From: Arthrobacter livingstonensis
GTDB taxonomy: Bacteria; Actinomycetota; Actinomycetes; Actinomycetales; Micrococcaceae
Reading direction: 5' to 3'
Length of the DNA: 64,000 nt
NCBI RefSeq assembly: GCF_003219815.1
Contig: NZ_QJVD01000011.1
Span: 81,728-145,727 of the forward strand
Part shown: positions 56,598 to 64,000 of the stretch, one piece after another
Position numbering within the stretch: position 1 is the first letter of the stretch
How the letters are laid out: each line of letters starts with the position of its first letter
Notes under the pieces: model-generated
Database searches by the model: none
Told to the model about the DNA's origin: nothing
What the model saw: only the letters and a program-made list of their open reading frames with translations
Translations under genes and position numbers: made by a program

Positions 56598-56633
56598 CTT
56601 AGTGCACCCGGCGCGGGCGCCGGGTGCACTAAG
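56598..56633. terminator. Perfect 17-bp hairpin between lpdA and the E2 gene
   Basis: CTTAGTGCACCCGGCGC (56598-56614) and its exact complement (56617-56633) with a GG loop, starting 11 nt past the lpdA stop. No T-run. It suggests that lpdA and the E2 gene are separate units or differently expressed. Confidence 0.65.
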
Positions 56634-56644
56634 TAGGGGTACTG

Positions 56645-58027
56645 CTAGCCGTGGAGCGGGCGTCCGGCCAATGCCATGGCCGCCTCGCCGAGGGCTTCGT
56701 TCTGGGTGGGGTGTGCGTGGATCAGGCCCGCAACGTCCTCGGGGTAGGCTTCCCAGTTCACGATGAGCTGCGCCTCGCCTATCTGCTCGCCCACGCGGGT
56801 GCCGATCATGTGGACGCCCACCACTGGGCCGTCCTTTTCACGAACGAACTTGATGATGCCTCCGGTACCCAAAATCGCGCTCTTGCCGTTGCCGGCCAGA
56901 TTGTATTCGGTGGTTTCAACGTTGCCTTCACCGAACTTCTCCTTGGCTTGCGGCTCGTTCAGGCCGACCGAGGCGATCTCGGGATCGCAGTAGGTGACCT
57001 TGGGCACGTTGATGTCCTCAACGACCACCGGGTTCATGCCGGCGATTTCCTCGGCCACGAAGATGCCCTGCTGGAAGCCGCGGTGGGCCAGCTGCACGCC
57101 AGGGACAATGTCGCCCACGGCGTAGATGTTGCCGACGCCGGTGTGCAGGCGCTCGTTGGTGATGACGAAGCCGCGGTCAATGGTGAGGCCGGCTTCCTCG
57201 TAGCCCAGGCCCGCGGTGGAGGGGCCGCGGCCAACGGCCACGAGCATCAGGTCAGCTTCAAAGGTCTTGCCGTCCACGAGGGTGGCCTTGACGCCGTCGG
57301 CGGTCTGCTCCACGCCCTGGAAGAACGTGCCGGTGTTGAACTTGATGCCGCGCTTGCGGAAGGTGCGCTCGAGGACCTTGACGATGGCCGGGTCCTCGTT
57401 GGGAACCAGGGAGGCCATGCCTTCAATGATGGTGACGTCCACGCCGAAGGACTTCCACACCGAAGCAAATTCGACGCCGATGACGCCGCCGCCGAGGACA
57501 ATCACGCTCTTGGGCACGTAGTCCATGGTGAGCGCCTGGTCGGAGGTGATGACCTTGCCGCCAATTTCGAGTCCGGGCAGGCTGCGGGAGTAGGAGCCCG
57601 TGGCCAGGACGATGTTCTTGCCGGTGTAGTTCACGCCGTTCACCGTGATGGTGTTGGCCGCGGTGAGCTTGCCCTCACCGTCGATGACGGTGATGCCCTT
57701 GCCCTTGATCAGGCCCTGCAGGCCCTTGTACTTGCCGGCGACGATGCCGTCCTTGTACGCGTTGACGGCATTCATGTCGATGCCGCTCAGCTGCACGTTA
57801 ACGCCAACCTTGGCGGCGTCGCGGGCGTGGTCTGCGACCTCCGCAGAGTGCAGCAGGGCCTTGGTGGGGATGCAGCCGTTGTGGAGGCAGGTGCCGCCCA
57901 ACTTGTTCTTTTCCACCAGCCCGACGCTCATGCCCAATTGGACCGCGCGCAATGCCGCGGCGTACCCGCCACTGCCACCGCCGAGAATCAGGATGTCGAA
58001 TTCTTGCCCAGCTGCCTGTTCGGCCAC
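56645..58027 (-). CDS. lpdA: Dihydrolipoyl dehydrogenase (E3)
   Basis: FAD-dependent enzyme that reoxidises the lipoyl arms of 2-oxo acid dehydrogenases. FAD motif GGGSGGYAAALRA, redox disulfide Cys47 and Cys52 (GGTCLHNGC), the NAD-binding VLGGGVIGVEFA, and the C-terminal HAHPTQNEALGEA with the catalytic His-Glu are intact. 460 aa. The GTG at 58027 has GGGAG 7 nt upstream. It lies upstream of the E2 gene on the same strand. Confidence 0.96.
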   Translation of the reverse strand: MAEQAAGQEFDILILGGGSGGYAAALRAVQLGMSVGLVEKNKLGGTCLHNGCIPTKALLHSAEVADHARDAAKVGVNVQLSGIDMNAVNAYKDGIVAGKYKGLQGLIKGKGITVIDGEGKLTAANTITVNGVNYTGKNIVLATGSYSRSLPGLEIGGKVITSDQALTMDYVPKSVIVLGGGVIGVEFASVWKSFGVDVTIIEGMASLVPNEDPAIVKVLERTFRKRGIKFNTGTFFQGVEQTADGVKATLVDGKTFEADLMLVAVGRGPSTAGLGYEEAGLTIDRGFVITNERLHTGVGNIYAVGDIVPGVQLAHRGFQQGIFVAEEIAGMNPVVVEDINVPKVTYCDPEIASVGLNEPQAKEKFGEGNVETTEYNLAGNGKSAILGTGGIIKFVREKDGPVVGVHMIGTRVGEQIGEAQLIVNWEAYPEDVAGLIHAHPTQNEALGEAAMALAGRPLHG

Positions 58028-58302
58028 TTAGACGCTCCCTCGCGTTCGGATGGCGCACGTGTTCGCGCCATCTCACCATTTTTGTGGCAGGGCTGCCGCC
58101 CTGCCATGTTCAAGATAGATACGGTCCATGTCCACAATAAACAAGGTCAAGGACAATTACTTTCAGCATTCACCTTAGCTGTCAGATGATCCATGCTCCA
58201 CCTCGGCGTTGTCACAGTAAAGCCGTTTGTGGTCATACTCACTGTGCGGTTCGTCACCGCCGGGGCCGTGCCTGTTAAGCCCTGCCTGTTAAGCAGCGCC
58301 GG

Positions 58303-59826
58303 CTAGACGCTGCGTGCCACCACGTCTTCGACGTAGGCCACCAGGGTGCGCACCGCCATGCCGGTGCCCTGCTTGGGCGTGTAGCCGTAGGGTGCGCTCT
58401 CGTTGAACGCCGGACCGGCAATGTCCAGGTGTGCCCACGGGATGGGTTCGCCGGACTTGTCCTTGCCGACGAACTCCTGCAGGAACACCGCTGCGGTCAT
58501 CATGCCGCCCATGCGTTCGCCAATGTTGGCCATGTCGGCGACGGGGGAATCCAGCGACGGGCGCAGCTCCTCCGGCAGCGGCATGGGCCAGACCAGCTCG
58601 CCGGCGCGGTCCGCTGCGGCCTTCAAGGCTGCGCTGACGCCGTCGTCGCCCATCACGCCGGCCGTGCGGTGGCCCAGGGCCACCACCTGTGCGCCGGTCA
58701 GGGTGGCGACGTCGATGATCACATCGGGGAACTCCTGCGAGGCAGCGACCAGGCCGTCGGCCATGACCAGGCGGCCCTCGGCGTCGGTGTTGAGCACTTC
58801 CACGGTCTTGCCGCCAAAGATGGTCAGCACGTCGGAGGGTCGGATGGCGGTGCCGGAGGGCATGTTCTCGGCGATGCACAGCCAGCCGGTGACGTTGACG
58901 GGCAGTCCCAGGCCGGCCACGGCCAGCACGGTATTCAGCACAGCGGCGGCACCGGCCATGTCGCACTTCATGGTGATCATGCCGGCGCCGGGCTTGATGG
59001 AGATGCCGCCGGAGTCAAAGGTGATCCCCTTGCCCACCAGGGCGAGGTCGGCCACAGCCTTGTCCGACTTGTATTCCAGCTTCACCATGCGCGGCGGGCG
59101 CGAGGAGCCCTGGCCCACGCCCATGATGCCGCCGTAGCCGTCCTTGAGCAGGCGCTTTTCATCCATGACGGTCACCTTCACCGGCAGGCCCTTGGCCAGG
59201 TCCTTCGCGGCCTCGGCAAACGTGGCGGGGTACAGGCGGCTCGGCGGTTCGTTGACCAGCGTGCGCGTGGCGTTGACGGCCTGGGCGACGACGGCGGCAC
59301 GGTCCAGGGCCGCCGCCAGGGCCGGGTCCTTTGCCAGGGAGGAGTGGATGGTGACCTTCGCCACCGCGGTCTTCCGGCCATCCCTGGTGGAATGCAGGCT
59401 CGCGTATTGGTAGGCGCCCAGGGCGGCACCCTCGGCAATCGCGGACACCTCGCCCACCGCCGTCGTCGGCAGGGCCAGGACCACATGCTTGAGGCCGGCC
59501 AGCTGGCGGATGGCTGAACCCGCGGCGCGGCGCAGCGACTCTTCGGTGATCTCGGTGCCTGAGAGCTTGCCAACACCGGCCAGCACGAGCACCTTGGCGC
59601 CGGTTTCCGGCAGGCCCGGCAGGCGGACCAGCTGGTCCGCGGCACCGCTGACACCCAGGGCGTCCAGTGAGGCTCCGAGGGAAGTCACCGCTGCGGCGGA
59701 AAGGGGGGAATCAAGGATGACAGGACCGTCGGCACCCTTGCCGACGCCAATGACAAGTGCATCGGCCGGTACCTTTTTGAGGTCTGAGCTGATGACATTG
59801 AAGCTGATGGTGTGGCTCGCACTCAC
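58303..59826 (-). CDS. pepA: Leucyl aminopeptidase PepA (M17)
   Basis: Cytoplasmic two-metal aminopeptidase that takes residues from peptide N-termini. The M17 signature NTDAEGRLVMADGL, the metal/lysine segment GKGITFDSGGISIKP and KCDMAGAAAV are present. 507 aa from the GTG at 59826, which has GAGG 11 nt upstream; the frame runs open to 60237. Aminopeptidase and tricorn in one region could cooperate in peptide turnover. A pepB-type gene is also near the E2 gene in mycobacteria. Confidence 0.94.
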   Translation of the reverse strand: MSASHTISFNVISSDLKKVPADALVIGVGKGADGPVILDSPLSAAAVTSLGASLDALGVSGAADQLVRLPGLPETGAKVLVLAGVGKLSGTEITEESLRRAAGSAIRQLAGLKHVVLALPTTAVGEVSAIAEGAALGAYQYASLHSTRDGRKTAVAKVTIHSSLAKDPALAAALDRAAVVAQAVNATRTLVNEPPSRLYPATFAEAAKDLAKGLPVKVTVMDEKRLLKDGYGGIMGVGQGSSRPPRMVKLEYKSDKAVADLALVGKGITFDSGGISIKPGAGMITMKCDMAGAAAVLNTVLAVAGLGLPVNVTGWLCIAENMPSGTAIRPSDVLTIFGGKTVEVLNTDAEGRLVMADGLVAASQEFPDVIIDVATLTGAQVVALGHRTAGVMGDDGVSAALKAAADRAGELVWPMPLPEELRPSLDSPVADMANIGERMGGMMTAAVFLQEFVGKDKSGEPIPWAHLDIAGPAFNESAPYGYTPKQGTGMAVRTLVAYVEDVVARSV

Positions 59827-59959
59827 GTTGTATATGTCCTCACGGTAGTGATTGAAATTAATATGGTGGCACTCCCAATCGATCGTAGTCTCTTTGCCCG
59901 GCCGGAGGTCCACTGCCGGCTGCCGTACCGCATGACTCGTGGTCGACAATCCCGAAGAA

Positions 59960-60803
59960 CTCCTGCAGGGCACCTGCATCAATGGCATGTTGACCTCGGG
60001 CCACGATGGCCAAGTTTGGCGGCTGGCTGGTGCCCCTGCAGTACGACGGTGGCCAAGTGGTTGCCGAGCCCACCGCAGTGCGCACTTCCGTTGGCCTCTT
60101 TGACGTCTCCCATTGGGGCAAAGCGGGCATTCGCGGTGCAGGTGCGGTGGACTTTGCGGCCTCGACCGGATCCAGCCCGGCAGCGCCCAATACACGCTGG
60201 CCCTGACGCCTGAAGGCACAGTCGTCGGCGACCTCATCGCCTACGTGCGCGCCGACGCCGACCTTCTCCTGATCCCGAACACCGCCACCACTGCCGCTGT
60301 CGTGGCCGCACTTGAGGCGGCCCGCGAGGCCGAGGGGTCCGGCGTCGAAATCAGCAATCCGCACCGCAGCTTTGGCGTGCTTGCCGTCCTCGACATCTCT
60401 GCGCACCGAAAGGGGGCATGCCCTTCTTAGCCATGAGCTCTCCACCGGCATCACCGCGCTGGAGGCCGCTGTGGGCCGGGCCGTGGACTGGAAGTCGGAC
60501 GCCTTCTGGGGAGGAACATGCTGGCTGCGCAAAAGGCTGCCCGCGCGCACAGGAAGTTCGTGGGCTTGCTGGCCACCGAACGCGGCGTCCCGCGGGCCGG
60601 CGTCGACGTGCTTGAGGCAGGGGGCCGGGCAGTGGGCCGGACGACGTCCGGGACCTCTTCACATCCTGGGCAACGGCGTCGCCCTTGCCCTCGTGGACCC
60701 GGCCGTGCCACTGGGGCGCACCCTGGCGCTGGACATCAGGGGCCGCAACCTGGGCGTCACCGTGGCCGAGCCGCCGTTTGTGCGTGTGCGCGTGAGGGCC
60801 TGA
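59960..60803 (+). pseudogene. Decayed glycine cleavage T protein (gcvT) copy
   Basis: Pieces of an aminomethyltransferase occur in order but in different frames. They are GHLHQWHVDLG (from ~59965), AKFGGWLVPLQYDGG...VGLFDVSHWGK (60006-60170), AQYTLALTPEGTVVGDLIAYV (from ~60180), AQKAARAHRKFVGLLATERG...GRTTSG (60520-60655) and GNGVALALVDPAVPLG...LDIRGR (60660-60803). At least three frameshifts are needed, and the middle of the protein is missing (about 840 nt against ~1,100). GC stays high, so decay is not recent import. No intact frame could make a working enzyme. Confidence 0.8.
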
Positions 60804-60854
60804 GCCGCCAACGGCCGGCGGGGCATGCCTGCGCCAAAGCAAAACCCAAGCAAA

Positions 60855-60889
60855 CTGTGGGTGTCCGGAATGTTTCCGGGCACCCACAG
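60855..60889 (+). terminator. Hairpin after the gcvT remnant
   Basis: CTGTGGGTGTCCGGAA (60855-60870) pairs with TTCCGGGCACCCACAG (60874-60889) with one G-T pair and a 3-nt loop. No T-run. It lies 40 nt upstream of the PAC2-family gene. Confidence 0.55.
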
Positions 60890-60928
60890 CGTTGTGCCCT
60901 TGAGAGACGTAAGCTGGTGAGGAAGACT

Positions 60929-61918
60929 ATGAATAACATTGCGTACACCCCATTTCAAGACCCCGAGTCCCTCTATGCCCTCAACGAGGCGCTGCTGGAA
61001 GCCGAGGACCTGCGCGGGCTGAACCTGCTGATGTCATTTACCGGCTTTTCCGATGCCGGGCATGTCATCAACCAGATTGCCGGTGAACTCACCGACCACC
61101 TGGCGGCCGAGCCCGTGGCCGTGTTCGATGTGGACCAGCTCATCGACTACCGCTCACGCCGGCCCCGCATGACGTTCACCGAGGACCACCTCAGTGACTA
61201 CCAGGCCCCGTCGCTGGTGCTGTACCGGATGGTCGACGCCCTCGGCAAGCCATTCCTTTTTCTTTCCGGCAGTGAACCGGACCTGCAGTGGGAGCGGTTC
61301 ACGCTCGCCGTCCTGGGACTGGTGCGCCGCCTGGACGTGAACCTGACCGCGTGGGTGCACTCCGTGCCCATGCCGGTGCCGCACACCCGCCCCATCGGGG
61401 CCACGGTGCACGGCAACCGGCCCGAGCTCATTGAGGGGATTTCGGCGTGGAAGACCACGCTGGACATGCCGTCCGCCATCGGGCACCTGCTTGAGTACCG
61501 GCTGGCTGCGGAGGGACGCAATGTGGTGGGCTACGCCATCCACGTCCCGCACTACCTGGCCGACGCCGAGTACCCGCCTGCCGCCGTTGCCGGACTGGAA
61601 TACCTCGGGGCCGCGGCGTCGCTGATGCTGCCCAGCGAACGGCTGCGCGAGGCCGGGCGCGCCGTGGAACGCCAGATTACCGAACAGGTCGAGGGCTCCG
61701 CTGAGGTGCAGGCCGTGGTGAAGAACCTCGAACGCCAGTATGACGAGCACAGTGACGGCACGGCGCGCCGGTCCCTGCTGGCGGGGGACAATGACGAACT
61801 CCCCGACGCCGACGAGCTCGGTGCCGCCGTCGAGGCCTACCTGGCGAGCCGTGATGCCGGGCCCTCTGCCGGGAAATCCACCGGCCGGCCCGACGACGGT
61901 GATTCCGGCAACATCTAA
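60929..61918 (+). CDS. PAC2 family protein (proteasome assembly chaperone-like)
   Basis: Cytoplasmic protein of the PAC2/ATP-grasp-linked family common in actinobacteria; precise role unknown. Family segments: LMSFTGFSDAGHVINQIAGEL, VFDVDQLIDYRSRRP, HSVPMPVPHTRPIG and HVPHYLADAEYP. 329 aa with a disordered acidic tail. The ATG at 60929 has GAGGAA (60919-60924). The frame is open into the gcvT remnant, but no homology is seen upstream. Confidence 0.88.
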   Translation: MNNIAYTPFQDPESLYALNEALLEAEDLRGLNLLMSFTGFSDAGHVINQIAGELTDHLAAEPVAVFDVDQLIDYRSRRPRMTFTEDHLSDYQAPSLVLYRMVDALGKPFLFLSGSEPDLQWERFTLAVLGLVRRLDVNLTAWVHSVPMPVPHTRPIGATVHGNRPELIEGISAWKTTLDMPSAIGHLLEYRLAAEGRNVVGYAIHVPHYLADAEYPPAAVAGLEYLGAAASLMLPSERLREAGRAVERQITEQVEGSAEVQAVVKNLERQYDEHSDGTARRSLLAGDNDELPDADELGAAVEAYLASRDAGPSAGKSTGRPDDGDSGNI

Positions 61919-61962
61919 GCCCTGAGGAGGGGTGCAGGGGACTGACCCGGCACTTCGGGGCA

Positions 61963-61968
61963 TAGGCT
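61963..61968 (+). promoter_or_regulatory. Putative leaderless MFS-gene -10 element
   Basis: TAGGCT, then six nt, then the GTG at 61975; same arrangement as at 44347. Confidence 0.5.
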
Positions 61969-61974
61969 TGCCGG

Positions 61975-63369
61975 GTGGACAGTAAACGCGCATGGACCGT
62001 ATGGGGTGTCGGCGTTTTCGCCTACCTCGTGGCAGTAACACAACGGACATCCTTCGGCATTGCCGGCCTGGAGGCGACCGACCGTTTCCACGCCACGGCG
62101 TCCGCACTGTCGGCGTTTACAGTCATCCAGCTGCTTGTCTACGCCGTCCTGCAAATTCCGGTGGGAGTACTGGTGGACCGGTTCGGCCCCCGCGTGATGA
62201 TTGCCGCCGGTGCCGCCCTGATGACCATTGGCCAGCTCCAGCTCGCCGCTGCAACCTCGGTCCCCGGAGGAGTGGTCGGCCGCATCTTCGTGGGTGCGGG
62301 CGACGCCATGACCTTCATCTCCGTCATTCGGCTGATCCCGGCCTGGTTCCCGGCCCGGCGCGTGCCGATGCTCACCCAGCTCACCGGCCAGCTCGGGCAG
62401 TTTGGCCAGTTGATCTCCATCGCACCGTTTGCCATAGTGCTGCACGGGTTGGGCTGGAGCCCTGCTTTTCTCGGCCTGGCCGCCCTGGGCCTGCTGGCCT
62501 TTGTGCTTTCCTCGGCACTGCTGCGCAACACGCCCGAGATCTCCGCCCCCGCCGTGCAGCCAGGCATCAAGGAGACTGCCGCCGACCTCGCCAAGGCCTG
62601 GACGCAGCCTGGCACGCAGCTGGGCATGTGGAGCCACTTTTCCACCCAGTTCGCGGGAAACGTCTTCGTCATGACCTGGGGCTATCCGTTCCTGGTATCA
62701 GGCCAGGGCCTGGACCCGGTGGAGGCCAGCGTCCTGCTGAGCCTGTTCGTGGTGGTCGGCATCATCTGCGGGCCCTTGCTGGGCGGCTGGGTGGGCCGCC
62801 ACCCCATGCGCCGCTCCACGATGGTGCTGGCCGTGACCTTTTCCATTACCGCGGCCTGGCTGGCCGTGATCCTGTACCCCGGTGCGGCCCCGCTGTGGCT
62901 GCTGGTGCTCCTGGTGCTGGTCCTGGCACTCGGTGGCCCCGCGTCGATGATTGGTTTTGACTTTGCGCGCACCTTCAACCCCTCGCACCGCATTGGCACG
63001 GCCACGGGCATTGTGAACGTGGGCGGCTTCTTTGCTGCCCTGGTCACCATGTACGTGGTGGGGCTGATCCTGGACCTGCTCAACAACAACGGATTCTCCG
63101 GCGGCAACCTGTATTCGCTGGACTCCTTCCGAATAGCGCTGTCCTTCCAGTTCATTGTGCTGGCCGTGGGCGTCGTGGCCGTCGTTCGGGTGCGCGGCAA
63201 GGTCCGCCGCCGGATGGCCCTGGCCGGGGAAAGCGTGCCGCCGCTGCGCGAGGCGCTGGCGGACAACCGGCGCCGCCGGGCCCAGTACCGGACCGAGCTG
63301 CGCGACGGCCGGTACCTTCGTGACAGCGATGGAGACGGCCGCGGGGAGGGAAAGGACTCCGACGGATAG
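61975..63369 (+). CDS. Major facilitator superfamily transporter
   Basis: Secondary transporter of unknown substrate. About 12 membrane segments; the loop between helices 2 and 3 has the MFS motif GVLVDRFGPR. The C-terminal ~60 residues are charged (RRRRAQYRTELRDG and a Gly/Asp-rich end). 464 aa. The N-terminus AWTVWGVGVFAYLVAVTQRTSFG is typical of the NNP/OFA-like set, but assignment beyond MFS is not safe. GTG start, probably leaderless. Confidence 0.88.
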   Translation: MDSKRAWTVWGVGVFAYLVAVTQRTSFGIAGLEATDRFHATASALSAFTVIQLLVYAVLQIPVGVLVDRFGPRVMIAAGAALMTIGQLQLAAATSVPGGVVGRIFVGAGDAMTFISVIRLIPAWFPARRVPMLTQLTGQLGQFGQLISIAPFAIVLHGLGWSPAFLGLAALGLLAFVLSSALLRNTPEISAPAVQPGIKETAADLAKAWTQPGTQLGMWSHFSTQFAGNVFVMTWGYPFLVSGQGLDPVEASVLLSLFVVVGIICGPLLGGWVGRHPMRRSTMVLAVTFSITAAWLAVILYPGAAPLWLLVLLVLVLALGGPASMIGFDFARTFNPSHRIGTATGIVNVGGFFAALVTMYVVGLILDLLNNNGFSGGNLYSLDSFRIALSFQFIVLAVGVVAVVRVRGKVRRRMALAGESVPPLREALADNRRRRAQYRTELRDGRYLRDSDGDGRGEGKDSDG

Positions 63370-63457
63370 CTGCCAACAGGCACTGCGTTATCCACAGATG
63401 AGCCAAATTCCCGTGATGCCCCTGTTGCCGGCTCCCGGCGCGGGACAGCCTTGAGGC

Positions 63458-63988
63458 ATGAGAAAACAAGACAAAATCAAAGTCAGCGCCGGCGAGGACC
63501 TGCTCGCATTCATCCCACACATTATCGGGTACTGGCCGGAAAACAGCGTGGTGTGCATCGGCATGTGCGGCAAGGCCCTCCGGGCCACCATGCGGATGGA
63601 CCTCCCCATGGGCGGCTCAGCCGATCTGGACGCGTTTGCCAACATCGCAGCCGGGCAGCTCTCCAGCGATGAACAGGCGGACGGGGCCCTGGTGGCCATC
63701 TTTGGCGGGCCGGACTGGACGGACCCGCAGGATTTTGCGCAACGTCCCGTCTATGAAGCCCTGCAGACCTCCCTCGCCGGGGCGGGCATGCCAGTGCGCG
63801 ACGCCTGGTACGTGGGCCGTGGGCATTGGCGCAGCATCGAGTGCACCAATCCGCGCTGCTGCCCGTGGCCCGGACGCAGCAACATCACGATCACCGGCAG
63901 TTTCGTCAGCGCCGAACTCGTTTTCTCTAATGGATATTGGCTGGCCCGGGGCTGGCTGGCAGACTGGTGCTACTCCGGCCAGGTGTGA
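63458..63988 (+). CDS. DUF4192 protein, unusually short
   Basis: Actinobacterial DUF4192 family, function unknown. It begins KIKVSAGEDLLAFIPHIIGYWPENSVV and has the Cys-rich CTNPRCCPWPG segment. Relatives usually run well beyond 300 aa; this ends at 176 aa, shortly after the SAELVF segment, with an atypical Trp-rich end. It may be truncated by a frameshift near 63920, but the window ends 12 nt past the stop, so this cannot be settled here. ATG with GAGG upstream. Confidence 0.75.
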   Translation: MRKQDKIKVSAGEDLLAFIPHIIGYWPENSVVCIGMCGKALRATMRMDLPMGGSADLDAFANIAAGQLSSDEQADGALVAIFGGPDWTDPQDFAQRPVYEALQTSLAGAGMPVRDAWYVGRGHWRSIECTNPRCCPWPGRSNITITGSFVSAELVFSNGYWLARGWLADWCYSGQV

Positions 63989-64000
63989 CTCGCTCATTTT

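Noticed and set aside
60113-60803. Separate small genes in the frames between pepA and the PAC2 gene
   Set aside because: Each piece matches a different part of a T protein in order, so they are parts of one decayed gene.
1-64000. tRNA or rRNA genes
   Set aside because: No cloverleaf with conserved T-loop sequence and no rRNA-like stretch was noticed in the intergenic gaps; most of the window is covered by protein genes.

Overview
The window is high-GC DNA from an actinobacterium, most likely Arthrobacter in the broad sense (Micrococcaceae). Gene order, GTG/TTG starts, 4-bp ATGA/GTGA gene overlaps, a DivIVA/SepF division apparatus without MinCD/FtsA, polyphosphate glucokinase, GlnE plus two glutamine synthetases, and a MurE substrate motif of the non-DAP type all point there. 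No rRNA, tRNA, CRISPR array, transposase or integrase was seen.

Region 1 (1-17.4 kb, all plus strand) is the division and cell wall cluster: the 3' part of a class B penicillin-binding protein (ftsI), then murE, murF, mraY, murD, ftsW, murG, murC, ftsQ, ftsZ, pgeF, yggS, sepF, yggT and divIVA. Together they make lipid II, flip and polymerise it, and build and place the Z-ring and polar growth machinery. The ftsZ leader carries an unusual set of repeats and competing hairpins.

Region 2 (17.5-25.6 kb, plus strand) holds lspA, rluD, dnaE, a small membrane protein, hisD and nrdR. nrdR is preceded by a pair of NrdR-box-like sites. A repeat cluster lies between rluD and dnaE.

Region 3 (25.9-35.5 kb) has a minus-strand group (short-chain dehydrogenase, ppgK, map), a small SPOR-type protein, an SGNH hydrolase, panB, and the pair glnA2-glnE.

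Region 4 (35.6-42.7 kb) is accessory. It holds a sulfatase, an exported protein built from nearly identical 18-residue Trp-Ile-Trp-Pro-Tyr repeats, a structured leader with a cysteine-rich micro-ORF, a fused amino acid ABC transporter with its ATPase, a glutaminase, a tiny HTH protein behind twin palindromes, and a VOC protein. It splits glnE from glnA, which are neighbours in mycobacteria.

Region 5 (42.8-59.8 kb) resumes the order shared with mycobacteria: glnA with a GlnR-type box, RDD protein, DUF4191 protein, lipA, lipB, then a kinase, a tricorn-type protease and an OsmC protein, then sucB (2-oxo acid dehydrogenase E2), lpdA and pepA. LipB and LipA supply the lipoyl groups carried by the E2.

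Region 6 (59.9-64 kb) holds a decayed gcvT copy, a PAC2-family protein, an MFS transporter and a short DUF4192 protein.

Many genes have a -10-like TANNNT hexamer 6-7 nt before the start codon and no Shine-Dalgarno sequence, so leaderless transcription looks common here. All functions are assigned from motifs read by eye; no database search was run.
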